Assembly (NCBI GenBank): GCA_002007465.1
Contig: LNAC01000009.1
Location: 4,024,986 to 4,088,985, forward strand
Length of the DNA: 64,000 bases
Direction: 5' to 3'
Source: Ailurus styani
Lineage: Eukaryota; Chordata; Mammalia; Carnivora; Ailuridae
The translations under genes were made by a program, and so were the position numbers. Under the pieces are notes generated by a model. That model saw nothing but the letters and a program-made list of their open reading frames with translations, searched no databases and had not been told where the DNA came from. This document shows positions 9,046 to 18,645 of the stretch, one piece after another (positions within the stretch are counted from its first letter, which is position 1; the number at the start of each line of letters is the position of its first letter).

Positions 9046-9689
9046 AGTATTGTTTTCAATAATTTTCAGCCCCTCCCTGTAAGAGGCCTGCATTTCCCAC
9101 TCCATGGACTTCTTGCTTAGTCATTGAAACATGAATGGAATTTATGTGTGCACTCTGGAGTAGAGCTTTACGAATCATTGTTCCTTCCCTCTGCCACAAG
9201 ATGATACCCCAGATGGGGAGGCTGCTATGGCCTAGGTCCTTGAATGAAGATGCAGAATGAAGAATGAGTAGTGTTACACATGACCCACAAAGGACAGAGA
9301 ACCTGAGTGGGGAATTAACCCTTATTGTTGTAAGGCACTGACATTTTGAAGTCAGGTGTGGTCACGTGACTTTCTTTGACTCAAGTCATATGAAAAGTCT
9401 CATTTCCAGGTGGGTAACTTTAAGAGCGAGTGTGTGATTCATGCCATCATGCTATTTTGCAGCCTAATTTAGCAAAAGATGACTAATAAAATGAAGCTGT
9501 TTTATAATGAGAAGACTTCAGCTTACCAGAAGCACAGAATAACTAAATTGTGTCCACATAATGTTATAGCTTCAAACAATAGTCTAGAATAAAAAATGGT
9601 GGTAGAACAAAAAGGAATTGATGAATTCGCCATCATAGTGGTGATTGTGGAATTCATTAGTGCTGTCTACTAAATATTTGCAGTCTTTC
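9046..9689. mobile_element. MER-class repeat remnants
   Basis: TTTTCAGCCCCTCCCTGTAAG…CCTTGAATGAAGATG…TTATTGTTGTAAGGCACTGAC, then a second partial copy with GTCATATGAAAAGTCTCATTTCC and GTGGGTAACTTTAAGAGC. Both resemble old LTR or MER repeats ending in a 'ttattgttgtaagccactgaga' motif. The family was not assigned. Confidence 0.45.
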
Positions 9690-10045
9690 TCTTGGGTCCA
9701 TGGTAAGCCCGCCCTTGAACACAGATATGACCACGCAACTTCCTTTGACTAGCAAGAAAAAGGAATTGAAGTGCCGTGTATCACTTCCAGGTGGGAGCTT
9801 TAAGAGCAGAGGCAAGATTTTCCTCTTTCCTCTTTCTCTCTGCCACGGAGACCAGCAATGCTCCAGAAGGTGGCCGCCTCATCAAAATTAGTCCTAGAGT
9901 CGTTCAATGTAACCTGAAGCAGAGCCCTAGGCCGACCAGAGATAAAAACAGAAGGTAATAAATAGATATGCTTTGAAAGCTGTAAGCTTCTGAGACTTCA
10001 GAATGGGGTAGTTATTATTTTAGCAGAACCTACGTTACCATGACT
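9690..10045 (+). mobile_element. MER-class repeat, fuller copy
   Basis: TGACCACGCAACTTCCTTTG, CACTTCCAGGTGGGAGCTTTAAG, CTCTGCCACGGAGACCAGC, CTCCAGAAGGTGGCCGCC and a tail containing AGGTAATAAATAGA and TTCTGAGACTTCAG follow the order of a dispersed mammalian repeat. It shares its middle with the fragment at 9390-9450. Confidence 0.5.
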
Positions 10046-10072
10046 AGTGCAGATATATCTTCCCACTTTAAT

Positions 10073-10113
10073 TTTTTTATTTCTTAAAGATTTCATTTAT
10101 TTATTTATTTGTC

Positions 10114-10163
<50 letters not shown>

Positions 10164-10312
10164 AGCAGGGGGAGCAGCAGGGAGAACAGGCGTGGGGAGA
10201 AGCAGACTCCCTGCTGAGCGAAGAGTCCAATGTGGGACTTGATCCCAGCACCCTGGGATCATTACCTGAACTGAAGGCAGACGCTTAACCGACGAAGCCA
10301 ACCAGATGTCCC
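10073..10312 (-). mobile_element. Can-SINE with (GA)n expansion
   Basis: Minus-strand SINE (AAAGATTTCATTTATTTATTT to GACGAAGCCAACCAGATGTCCC). A pure GA run of about 35 bp at 10125-10159 has grown from the CT-rich region. The head is diverged, suggesting an older copy. Confidence 0.92.
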
Positions 10313-10319
10313 AATCTCT

Positions 10320-10800
10320 CCATTTTAAAATGAAGGTACAATTTATAGTTAAATTTACCCTTTTTGGGATATGGCTTAATGATTAAAAAAAATTTTTTTT
10401 TAATTTTAAGTAGGCTCCAGGCAGGTGCCCTCACTATATGATGTTTGACAAAAGCACACAGTAATGTAACTCCCACCAAGATCAAGATGTAGAACAGTTC
10501 CAGCATCTGGAGACATTCCCTGGCGCCCCTTCGTAGCTGGCCCCTCACCCCTGGCAACCACCAATCTGTTTTCTATCTCTATAGTTTTGTCTTTTCCAGA
10601 ATGGAATATAATAGCATATGCAGCCTTTCGGGTCTGGCTTCCTTCACTTAGGGCAATGCATTTTGAGATTAACCTTGAGCAGTGTTGCTGTGCCTTCAGC
10701 AGTTTATTCCTTTTTGTTGCTAAGTGGTATTCCCCCATATGATGCACCATAGTTTGCTGAGCGTATCTCTTGTAGTAGTACCTTTTCACATTTATCTAGT
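10320..10800 (-). mobile_element. L1M 3'-region fragment
   Basis: Antisense L1M: CCCACCAAGATCAAGATGTAG, CACCCCTGGCAACCACCAATC, GGTCTGGCTTCCTTCACTTAG and GAGATTAACCTTGAGCAGTG. Non-coding remnant; it abuts the SINE at 10073-10312. Confidence 0.7.
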
Positions 10801-11089
10801 AGCAAGAAAGTCATATTTTCAGCATTTTGCCCCTAGAAATCTTCCCCCAACTCTAAAAGTTCATCAGGCAAATTTGCTGCTGTTCGCATCATCACACACA
10901 ACCATTTTATGAGCTGTCTCTGGCTACTAATACAGGGTGACTTCTCTTGGTACAATGATTTCCCCACCACTTTCCAGCCCCCTGGAAACCTTTCCCTGCT
11001 GCTTATTCCTGGTCCCAAACCCAACACCTCGGAATTGAGGTTTATGTAATGGCAACCTCCCTGGCTCCCACCTCCGCACAAATGACTGT
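10801..11089. other. Unique sequence, nothing recognised
   Basis: No repeat, RNA gene or convincing exon is seen. Overlapping ORFs in three frames have no recognisable domain. Confidence 0.4.
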
Positions 11090-11480
11090 ATTGGTTTGCT
11101 ATTATTGCACAAACAATTCGCCCCAAAACTCAGGGGCTTAAAACAATGATTTATTCTCACTCGTGTGTCCGCAGGTCAGCGGTGGGGCAGCTGATTTAAG
11201 CAGGACTCAAGTGGACAACTCGTCTTCAAGCTGTGGGTCCCCCTGGGTTTGGCTCCTCGTGACAGGCTGGGCTCAGGTTTCCCCCTGTGTTTTCATTCTG
11301 TGCCCGGCCAAAGGGGCAGGAGCCACCCAGGGGAAACTCTTCTCAGGAAATCAAAAAAGTTGCACTGTGAAAGCACATTTCTTGTTTTTGCTTATCCTCT
11401 CCTTTCACATCCCATGGGCCACAACTAGGCATGTGGCTGAGCCCACAGTCAAGGAGAAGGAAAGTACACTCCCCTTCTAG
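11090..11480 (+). mobile_element. MER-class repeat (family not assigned)
   Basis: GTATTGGTTTGCTATTATTGC, CAGGGGCTTAAAACAATGAT and TTATTCTCACTC match the widely dispersed 'ggcttaaaacaacaatgatttattctcac' mammalian repeat. The 105-codon frame over it is fortuitous. Confidence 0.55.
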
Positions 11481-11855
11481 CGAGCGGAACTGCAGAGTCA
11501 CCTGTCGAAAGGGGAAGGGAGGGGTGAAGAATTAGGGCCAAGAACTCAATATATATCACCATTACTCTGTATCCTAGGATGAGGAGAATTCAGGGGGGCG
11601 GCTCATTCAGGAGAGGGGGTCAAGAGAAAGAATGAAAGGCTAGAGAAGCAGCAAGATGGGGAGAGGCTGGGGGCATCAGCTTTGTGACCAGTGAGAAATC
11701 TCTGATGCTGAAAGCATGAAAGTTTGCTTAAGATAAAATATATTTGGGGGAAAAAAAGATAAATTATATTTGATATGTGCATTTAAAGAGTTTTTGGCTT
11801 GGATGCTTGTGATGTTCACCCCTTTCCTCTGGCCATCCTGGTCTTTCAATAAAGG

Positions 11856-11856
<1 letters not shown>
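11481..11856. other. Unique sequence, nothing recognised
   Basis: GA-rich on the plus strand between 11500 and 11680. No gene or repeat is recognised. Confidence 0.4.

Positions 11857-11897
<41 letters not shown>
11857..11897 (+). repeat. (TG)n microsatellite
   Basis: About 20 uninterrupted TG units. Length is probably polymorphic, and the alternating purine-pyrimidine run can adopt Z-form DNA. Confidence 0.97.
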
Positions 11898-11899
<2 letters not shown>

Positions 11900-12464
11900 A
11901 TCAAAGGAAGGGTCAAGTTCTTCTGGAGACATTGAGGTCCTGGGACAGAAATAGAATAAAATTCAGTGTAAGCTGGCACTTTGATCCAGGGGTTATTAGT
12001 AAGAGGTAAACCCTGGCTACTTGGAGGCATCTTAGAGGCACACTGAGCTCCCCACAGGAGAAGAGGTGGTGTTTTTCTCACCGATCACATTTGTATTTAA
12101 AGGGTCAAGAGGCTGGCTTAAATCTGGTTTATATCTGGGAAGATCAATTTCTAGTCCAAGTGAGGTTAAAACCACACCCCTGCCCTTTGGCCTGGGATTT
12201 TAATTCTTCCCTGCCCAGCATCCTCACTGGCCCCAAAGTGTTCTACTCTAATCCTTCTCTTGATGGAGAAAAGTTTTCCGTCCTGGCTCTCTCCTGCCTC
12301 CCGTCGGTCCCCACCCTCCCTGTGGGCCACCAACTCAACTTCTCTGACTTCCTGGCAGCAGGCGACAGACAACTTGCCAGGCACACCTCTCTAGCTGTGG
12401 GTGGCCTGCCCTCACGCATGCTTGTTTCTTCATCCAGCTGATTTTTCAATAACTTTCATACATT
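11898..12464. other. Unique sequence, nothing recognised
   Basis: No young repeat is seen. A plus-strand frame at 12091-12441 is open for 116 codons, but it has no recognisable domain and a competing antisense frame. Confidence 0.4.
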
Positions 12465-13475
12465 AGTATAGTAGGCAGAAAAATAGCTCCCCAAAGATGT
12501 CTATGCCCAAAACCTCAGAACCCATGAATATGTTACCTTACATGGAAAATGGACTCTGCAGGTGTGATTTAAGGTTGAAGATCCAGGTGGGAAGATTATC
12601 CTGAATTATCTGGGTGGACCTGATTTATCATACCATTACCTCATCCTGTGAGGCCTGAAGACATTGAATAACCATGGGCAGTGGTTCTTAGGCTGATGCT
12701 CCAGATATTTTATGGACAATATTATTTGCACTGGATGATCTTGGAGCTCTATTAGGAGAAAAGTAATCATTTAGGTCTTACAGACTTCAAGAAAATACAG
12801 GTTATAAACTTTAGTCTCATTGTTTCCAGTTAGCAATATCATACCTACTAAAGCTGTTCACTGAAATAAAATTCAATCAAAAAGGCAGCTAGGTCAGATG
12901 GAAACATTCCACTATTTGGGGTCATAATATTCACTATATGCTAGGGAAAAAACTTGCTCCAGTCTCCTAAATTCTGTGCCTGAGAACCACTGCTGCATAT
13001 ATATTTTTTATTTTGTATCGAATTGTTAATTGAAGCTTACTCAAGAGTCCTTAAAAGTGAAAAACTTTTCCTGCCTGGGTCTGAGATGAGATGGAAGAAG
13101 AAAAAGGAGAGATTTGCAGCATTTAGAGGGGATTCAACCTGCTCTTGCTTGGTTTGAGGATGGGGGAAGGCAGCCAGAAGCCAAGGAATGTGGGTGGCTT
13201 CCAGAAGCTAGAAATGGTCCTTGGCTGACAGCCAGCAAGGAAACTGTCAGTCCCATAACCTGTAAGGAATTGAATCCCACTGACAACGCAAATGAGCAAA
13301 GAAATGAATTCTTCCCTTGAACTTCTCTAGAAGGGGCAAAGATCCACGTCAGACTTTTGACCTATACCCTCTCTCTATAGGACGGCTCTACAGAACTGCA
13401 AAATAATAAATTTGTGCTGTTTAAGCGGTTAAATTTATAGTAATTTGTGGTGGCAGCATAGGAAACCAATACAAT
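12465..13475 (+). mobile_element. MLT1-like ancient LTR repeat, split by a DNA transposon
   Basis: The left part carries GATGTCTATGCCCAAAACCTC, GAATATGTTACCTTACATGG and GGGAAGATTATCCTGAATTATC. The right part, after the insertion, carries AAGCCAAGGAATGTGGGTGG, TGCAAAATAATAAATTTGTGC and GTAATTTGTGGTGGCAGCA. Both halves fit one mammal-wide LTR-type repeat of the MLT1/MaLR sort. Subfamily is tentative. This is a defective solo fragment with no retroviral genes. Confidence 0.6.
12679..12992. mobile_element. Non-autonomous hAT-type DNA transposon with terminal inverted repeats
   Basis: The left end CAGTGGTTCTTAGGC and the right end GCCTGAGAACCACTG are inverted repeats with one mismatch in 15. That end sequence is typical of MER5/Charlie-type elements. 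The element is 314 bp and interrupts the MLT1-like repeat. I see no clean 8-bp target duplication (ACCATGGG against CTGCATAT), consistent with age. No transposase is encoded. Confidence 0.75.
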
Positions 13476-13715
13476 TCATAAATGTTTTTTGAGGGCCTGC
13501 GATATTCCAGGCCCCAAGCATCCTACGGGATTTAGGGTCAATGAAATTGTCACAATACCTGCTTTCAGAGAGTTTGCAGTGCAGCAGGAAAAGAGAGGTA
13601 AAAAGGCAGTTTCCATCCAGCAAGGGAGCCTAGGGCTGTGGGAGCAGAGAGGAGGCCCCTCACTTGGGCTTGGAGGGCAGGGAGACAGTAGGGAACGGCA
13701 GGGATTGTGATAAAC
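13476..13715 (+). mobile_element. L2-like 3' fragment
   Basis: GAGGGCCTGCGATATTCCAGG, AATACCTGCTTTCAGAGAG and TTGCAGTGCAGCAGG follow the common L2 3' order ('ctatgtgccaggcac … ctcatggagcttacagt'). Diverged. Confidence 0.45.
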
Positions 13716-14555
13716 TGGAAAGCACGTGACCTCTCAAAGGCCTGCCTTTTGTTGCCATGACAACAACAGTCCAGTATTGCTAGTTCCTAACATTTTTCAA
13801 AAGTAGCGAAATAACCACATTTTTAGGAGGGATTTCCTGATTTATAAATGTTGGCTTTTTTTTTTTTTTTAAGAAATCACGATGATGTGAACCAGGTTAG
13901 GGATCAGTTGGCTGAATGTGGTCCTCGGAGCACCAGTTTTCAATCTCTGTTCTCAGCACACAGTGTTCTGCCAAGCCCAAGTTCTCCATGGCGAAGACCG
14001 CTGTGTGCAGCCCCTGGGAGACCCTCAGGGCCCTGGGGGTGGGGAGGAGGCCCGGCCAGGCCACCTCCTCCAAAAATGCTCAGTGGTGGAGTCCACAAGC
14101 TCACGTCCCCACGCCGCCACTCGGGAGCCTGCAGTCTTGCTGAGCCTGCCCAGTCCATCACATCTAATACGGATGTCAGCAGAAAGTAAATTAAATCCGC
14201 TAGGCTATAATTTGCGAACGACACATTTTGTGGCAGTAAGTAAACAGAGCATTATGTTTTAATCAGCTTTTTAAAATGTTGTTTTAAAAATCATTTTATT
14301 GTGCAGAAGCTGGTACCCTAAGAGCTATCATTCCTTAACTAACAGTATGCTAATGCACTCCCCTCTCGTCTAGATGGTCTTACCAGTGCGGGCATTTGTC
14401 TTGGTGCTCTTAAACCTATATATTTTTACAGTAGGAGTGCCACACTGCCTTCCAGCTACTCACATGGGGAACCCCAGCAGTGGCTTCTCTGGAGGGATTG
14501 CCTTTCACCTTGGCTTTGAAGGAGAAACAGAATGCTTGTTCATTCTTTCATTTTA
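13716..14555. other. Repeat-poor sequence with an X-box motif
   Basis: No transposon is recognised. It includes the RFX X-box match at 13751-13764 and an AT-rich stretch at 14160-14310 that could be a conserved non-coding element. The 100-115-codon frames between 13848 and 14262 overlap on both strands without a recognisable domain. Confidence 0.4.
13751..13764 (+). promoter_or_regulatory. Consensus RFX X-box (GTTGCCATGACAAC)
   Basis: Matches GTHNYYATRRNAAC at every position. RFX family proteins bind this imperfect palindrome. No promoter is recognised next to it, so function is unproven. Confidence 0.45.
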
Positions 14556-15045
14556 TCCACGGATCTGTCTATCAACAAGCACTTGTATACTGCTAAGCAT
14601 TTGCAAATATTACCCCAATGAATTCTTCTACCAACCCCTTGAAGAAGGTGCTATTCTTATCTCTTTATTTTTTTAATTTATTATTTTTTTAAAGATTGTA
14701 TTTATTTGACAGAGAGAGAGAGAAAGGGAGCATAAGCGGGGGGGGGCGGCAGGGGGGGCAGCGGAGGGAGAGAGAGAAATAGGTTCTCTGCTGAGCAAGG
14801 AGCCGGATGCAGGAATGGATTTCAGGACCTTTGGGATCATGACCTGAGCCAATGGCAGACACTTAACTAATGGCCCCACCCAGGTGCCCCTTCTTATTTC
14901 TTTTTTAAAGATGAATAAATTGAGGCCCAGAGGGGTGAAGTCACTTGCTGGAGATCACACAGCTGGTAAGTGATGGAGATGGGAGCCTGGCTCTCGAAAC
15001 TGTGTTCTGAACTACCCTGCTGAGCTATGTCTTCTATCTGCCTGA
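14556..15045 (-). mobile_element. MIR, split by a SINE
   Basis: Antisense MIR: AATTCTTCTACCAACCCC…GAAGGTGCTATTCTTATC before the SINE, and TGAATAAATTGAGGCCCAGAG, TCACACAGCTGGTAAGTG after it. The two halves join at the SINE target site. Confidence 0.8.
14668..14890 (-). mobile_element. Can-SINE, full length
   Basis: Minus-strand SINE with a GGGGGGGGGCGGC slippage tract, ending CCCCACCCAGGTGCCCC. Target-site duplication TTCTTATCTCTTT at 14654-14666 against TTCTTATTTCTTT at 14891-14903. Inserted in MIR. Confidence 0.94.
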
Positions 15046-15084
15046 AGCCCCCAGCTGACCCATCTTTCTGCTACTCTTGTCTTG

Positions 15085-15480
15085 TCTCCTAGGTATTTAC
15101 TTATTCCTTTGTTTTATGAACATTACGTGTCTGCTGTATGCTGGGCCCTATTTTAAATGCCGGGGACCCCACACTGAGTTGTTCCGATGTGGTCGCTGCC
15201 AATGGGGCCACTGTCCAGAAAGGAACACCACTGAGCAGTCAAGTACCACCTTCCCTTGAGAAAAAGGAAGGGCTGCCGGCCCTGTGATGGGCTATGAATA
15301 CTTTTGTTAGAACAGAAAAAGGGGCCCATTGCTCCAGCTATTTTACGGCTGTCCATGGGAAAATGGTCACATAAGGATTCACATCCCCGACGGAATGGTG
15401 GTCAGAGGAGGGGCCTGCCCAGATCTGGAGGAAGGGCCCTGGAGACACCGTGTGCTGGGAGTTGAGATCTGAAGGCTGAG
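15085..15480 (+). mobile_element. L2-like fragment
   Basis: TGTCTGCTGTATGCTGGGCCC, GCCGGGGACCCCACACTGAG and TGGGAGTTGAGATCTGAAGG follow L2 3' order. Diverged and non-coding. Confidence 0.5.
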
Positions 15481-15762
15481 TTTGGGTGAGTGGCTGAGAA
15501 GAGCATTGGGGGGCTCTGTGTGGCTGGTTCGGCTAAGCTGGAACCGCATTTCTCAGAATGTCCTTCCCCAGATGCTCTGGGACGAGGCTGGCCCCATGAG
15601 AACCTTCTGTGAGGTTAGGAGGGTGGAGATGGAGCAGCAGCCCAGTTACCCAGGCACTTTTGTGGCTCCCGTAAGGATGCCAGCCACAGACTCAGAAAAA
15701 CTGCTCGCCCACACCTGCAGTCCAAGGTCAAATCCCAGAGTGAAATACTTTCTTGAAAAAAA
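15481..15762. other. Unique sequence, nothing recognised
   Basis: A plus-strand 142-codon frame (15482-15910) begins here but its last third is the SINE at 15774-15916, so it is not a gene. Confidence 0.4.
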
Positions 15763-15773
15763 ATCCCTCCTAG

Positions 15774-15916
15774 GGGTGGCTGGGTGGCTCAGTCGGTCAA
15801 GCATCTGCCTGGGGCTCAGGTCACGTGCTTCTCCCTCTCCCTCTGTCCCTCCCCCACTCTCCCCCACTCAAGCTCACTCTCTCTCTCAAATGAATAAATA
15901 CAATCTTTAAAAAAAC
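15774..15916 (+). mobile_element. Can-SINE with internal deletion
   Basis: The head GGTGGCTGGGTGGCTCAGTC is joined directly to the CT-rich tail; the middle third is missing. Target-site duplication ATCCCTCCTAG (15763-15773) against ATCACTCCTAG (15917-15927). Confidence 0.93.
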
Positions 15917-16409
15917 ATCACTCCTAGAGTCTCTGCCTCTCTGAGCAAAGGGATCAATGGGAGGACTAGCAAGAAGTAGGGCTGGAAGGATAAAAAAGCA
16001 TTAGATGGTGAAAAGTCATGGGGGCCATTGGAGTTTTTTTTTTTTTTAAATGGAGATATAATTTGCATACTATAAGCTTCATCTTTCTTTTTTTTTAGCT
16101 TCATCCTTTTAAAGTGTTTAACTCGGTTGTTTTCAGCACATTCATAAAATTGTGCAACTATCACCACGATCTCATTCCAGAACATTTTCATCACCCCCAA
16201 AAGAAACCCCCTATCATTAGAAATCACTTCCCATCCTTTCCTTCCTTAAGCCTCTGGAAACTATTAATCTACTTTCTGTCTCTTTGAATGTGCCTGTTCT
16301 AGACACTTCATATAAATGGGCTCATACACTATGTGGGCTTTTGTGTCAGATTTCTTTCACTTAGCATAAGGCTTTCAAGGTTCATCCAAGTTGTCACATG
16401 TATTGGTAC

Positions 16410-16518
16410 TTTTTTTATTTGAATGCTTCATGGATTTGCATGTCATCCATGCACAGGGGCCATGCTAATCTCCTCTGTATTTTTCCAATTTTAGTATATG
16501 TGCTGCTGAAGCAAGCAT
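16410..16518 (-). pseudogene. U6 snRNA retropseudogene
   Basis: On the minus strand, TGCTTGCTTCAGCAGCACAT, ATACTAAAATTGG, GATTAGCATGGCCCCTG and GCAAATCCATGAAGC follow the U6 spliceosomal RNA in order and at nearly full length. Substitutions include AAATACAGAG in place of CGATACAGAG and CATGGATGACATG in place of CAAGGATGACACG. An A-rich stretch follows the 3' end. It interrupts the antisense L1M, as expected for an L1-mobilised copy. No U6-type PSE/TATA promoter is evident upstream, so it is most likely silent. Confidence 0.88.
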
Positions 16519-16903
16519 TCTTAGCATTTTTTAAAAAATTGCTGGTATTATTTCGTTGTATGGACATACCACATTTTGCTGATCCATTCATCTGTTAATG
16601 GACACTTGGCTACCTCTTGGCCATTATGAGTATTGTTACCATGAACACTGGCATGTACAAGTTTTGTGTGGACACCAGGTTTTCAAATCTCTCGACTACA
16701 CACCTAGAAGTGAAATTGCTCGGTCACATGGTAACTCTATGTTAAATTTTCTGAGGAATTGCCAACCATTTCTGCAATGGCTGCACCATTTCACTTCCCC
16801 ACCAGTGAGACAGAAGAGTTCCAATCCCTCCACATCCTTGTCAACACTTGGTTTTTGTTTTTTTTTTATTGTAGCCAGCCTACTGGGTATAATCTGTGGT
16901 TTT

Positions 16904-17092
16904 TTTTTTAAGATTTTATTTATTTATTTGACAGAGAGAGATTACAAGTAGGCAGAGAGGCAGACACAGAGAGAGGAGGAAGCAGGCTCCCCGCTGAGCA
17001 GGGAGCCCGATGCAGGGCTCTATCCCAGGACCCTGAGATCATGACCTGAGCCAAAGGCAGAGGCTTAACCCACTGAGCCACCCAGGCGTCCC
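16904..17092 (-). mobile_element. Can-SINE, full length
   Basis: Minus-strand SINE inserted in L1M, with a perfect 16-bp target-site duplication TATAATCTGTGGTTTT at 16888-16903 and 17093-17108. The head CTGAGCCACCCAGGCGTCCC is intact. Confidence 0.97.
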
Positions 17093-17217
17093 TATAATCT
17101 GTGGTTTTGATTTACATTTCCTTAGTGACTAATGATGTTGAGCACCTTTTCATGGGCTTATTGTGCCTTTGTATACTTCTTTGGAGAAATGTCTATTCAG
17201 ATCCTTTGGCCATTTTA

Positions 17218-17436
17218 TTTTATTTTATTTTATTTTTTAAAAGATTTTATTTATTCATTTGACACAGAGAGAGAGATTACAAGTAGGCAGAGAGGCAGGC
17301 AGAGAGAGAGAGGAGAGAGGAGGAAGCAGGCTCCCCGCTGAGCAGAGAGCCCGATGCGGGCCTCGATCCCAGGACCCTGGGATCATGACCTGAGCCGAAG
17401 GCAGCGGCTTTAACCCACTGAGCCACCCAGGCGCCC
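17218..17436 (-). mobile_element. Can-SINE, full length
   Basis: Minus-strand SINE in the same L1M; perfect target-site duplication TGGCCATTTTA at 17207-17217 and 17437-17447. The tail is a TTTTA repeat. Confidence 0.97.
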
Positions 17437-18063
17437 TGGCCATTTTAAAATAGGTTTATTTGCATTTTGGTGTTGATTTGTAATAATTCTAATATTCTGG
17501 ATACTATATTCTTATCATTTACTTGATTTACAAATATTTTCACTTTCCTGATGGTGTCCTTTGGGGCCCAGAAGCTTTAATTTTGATGAAGTTTAATTTA
17601 TGTTTTTCTTTTGGTTGCTTGTGCTTCGGTGTGATGTCTAAGAAACCATTGTCTAATCCAAGGTCATGAAGATTTAAACCTACATTTTTTTCTAAAAGTT
17701 TCGGTTCTTTTGAGGTCTTAGATCAATTTTCAGTTAATTTTTGCATATGGTGTGGGGTTGGAGTATAAATTAATTTTTTGCATGTGGAATATCCAGTTGT
17801 CCCATCACCATTTGTTGAAAAGACTAAACTTTCCCCTGTTGAATTGTTCTCGCACCATTGCTGGAAATTAGTTGACCATAAATATGTAAGTTTATGCCTG
17901 GATTCTCAATTCTATTCCATTGAACTATATGTCTATCTGTATGCCAGTAACTTAAAGGCTTGAGACAGAGGGGGTGGGTGTAGAAAGAAAAGTAGGAGCC
18001 GCTCATTTCCCAGTAGATCTCTTGTTCCTGATTCCAGATCTTCCGGGCTCCAGTGGCATTTCA

Positions 18064-18262
18064 TTTTTTAAAAATATTATATTTATTTATTTAGAGAGTA
18101 CAAATGGGAGGAGGGGCAGGGGGAGAGGGAGAGAGAGAATCTCAAGGAGACGCTGCACTGAGCGTGGAGCCTGCTGTGGGACTTGAAACAAAGACCCTGA
18201 GATCATGACCTGAGCCAAAATCAAGAGTTGGGTGCTTAACCAGCTGAGCCACCCAGGCACCC
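18064..18262 (-). mobile_element. Can-SINE, older copy
   Basis: Minus-strand SINE with tail ATTATATTTATTTATTTAG, body AATCTCAAGGAGACGCTGC and head CTGAGCCACCCAGGCACCC. The body variant GAATCTCAAG marks an older subtype shared with the SINEs at 5204 and 42752. Confidence 0.93.
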
Positions 18263-18440
18263 TGAGCTATCAAAGTTTCTGAGCAAGGGACTGATGTGAT
18301 CTAGTTCGTGTCCTAAGATCACATTGGCTTTTTGTGAAGAATAGATTGTAGAAGCCAAGGTGAGAGGCACCAAAATCCTAGTGGGAAGATCCTGGTAGGA
18401 AGCTTTTGCAATGGTCCAGGGAAAGCCGAGAGGTCCTTGA
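18263..18440 (+). mobile_element. L2-class fragment
   Basis: CTGAGCAAGGGACTGATGTG, AAGATCACATTGGC and GAATAGATTGTAGAAGCC, then TGCAATGGTCCAGG, correspond to the repeat block 'gagcagggaagtgacatgatctg … gatcactctggctgc'. The same block occurs at 25790-26100. Confidence 0.55.
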
Positions 18441-18534
18441 GGTAACAGTGACTATGGGACAAAGAAGAGGGTTTTGAAATGTTTGGAGGTAGAAAATGTT
18501 TGGAGGGGCCTTGAAGAACAACTCTGGGGGTGAG

Positions 18535-18645
18535 GGCAGGGAAGTAATCTGGCTTTGGCGTCCTCTATCAGCCTGAATGTTTGCATCTGTAAAATGGGCA
18601 TGCAGCAGTGAGATAACCAGTGTAAATTGTGTAGGCCACAATTAC
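18535..18645 (+). mobile_element. MIR fragment
   Basis: GCATCTGTAAAATGGGCATG with the preceding CCTGAATGTTT matches the MIR core '…cctcatctgtaaaatggg'. Confidence 0.5.

Larger units (their letters stand above)
16035..17965 (-). mobile_element. Long L1M 3' fragment, antisense
   Basis: Continuous antisense L1M order from the 3'UTR to the ORF2 C-terminus: CATTCATAAAATTGTGCAACT, CATTCATCTGTTAATGGACAC, CTAGAAGTGAAATTGCTCGG, ACATTTCCTTAGTGACTAATG, TTTGGGGCCCAGAAGC and CATCACCATTTGTTGAAAAG. It is interrupted by a U6 pseudogene and two SINEs. Stops and frameshifts throughout. Confidence 0.85.

Noticed and set aside
11764..12081. 105-codon antisense ORF containing a (TH)n run
   Set aside because: The centre is the translated (TG)n microsatellite.
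15482..15910. 142-codon ORF
   Set aside because: The last third is translated SINE sequence.
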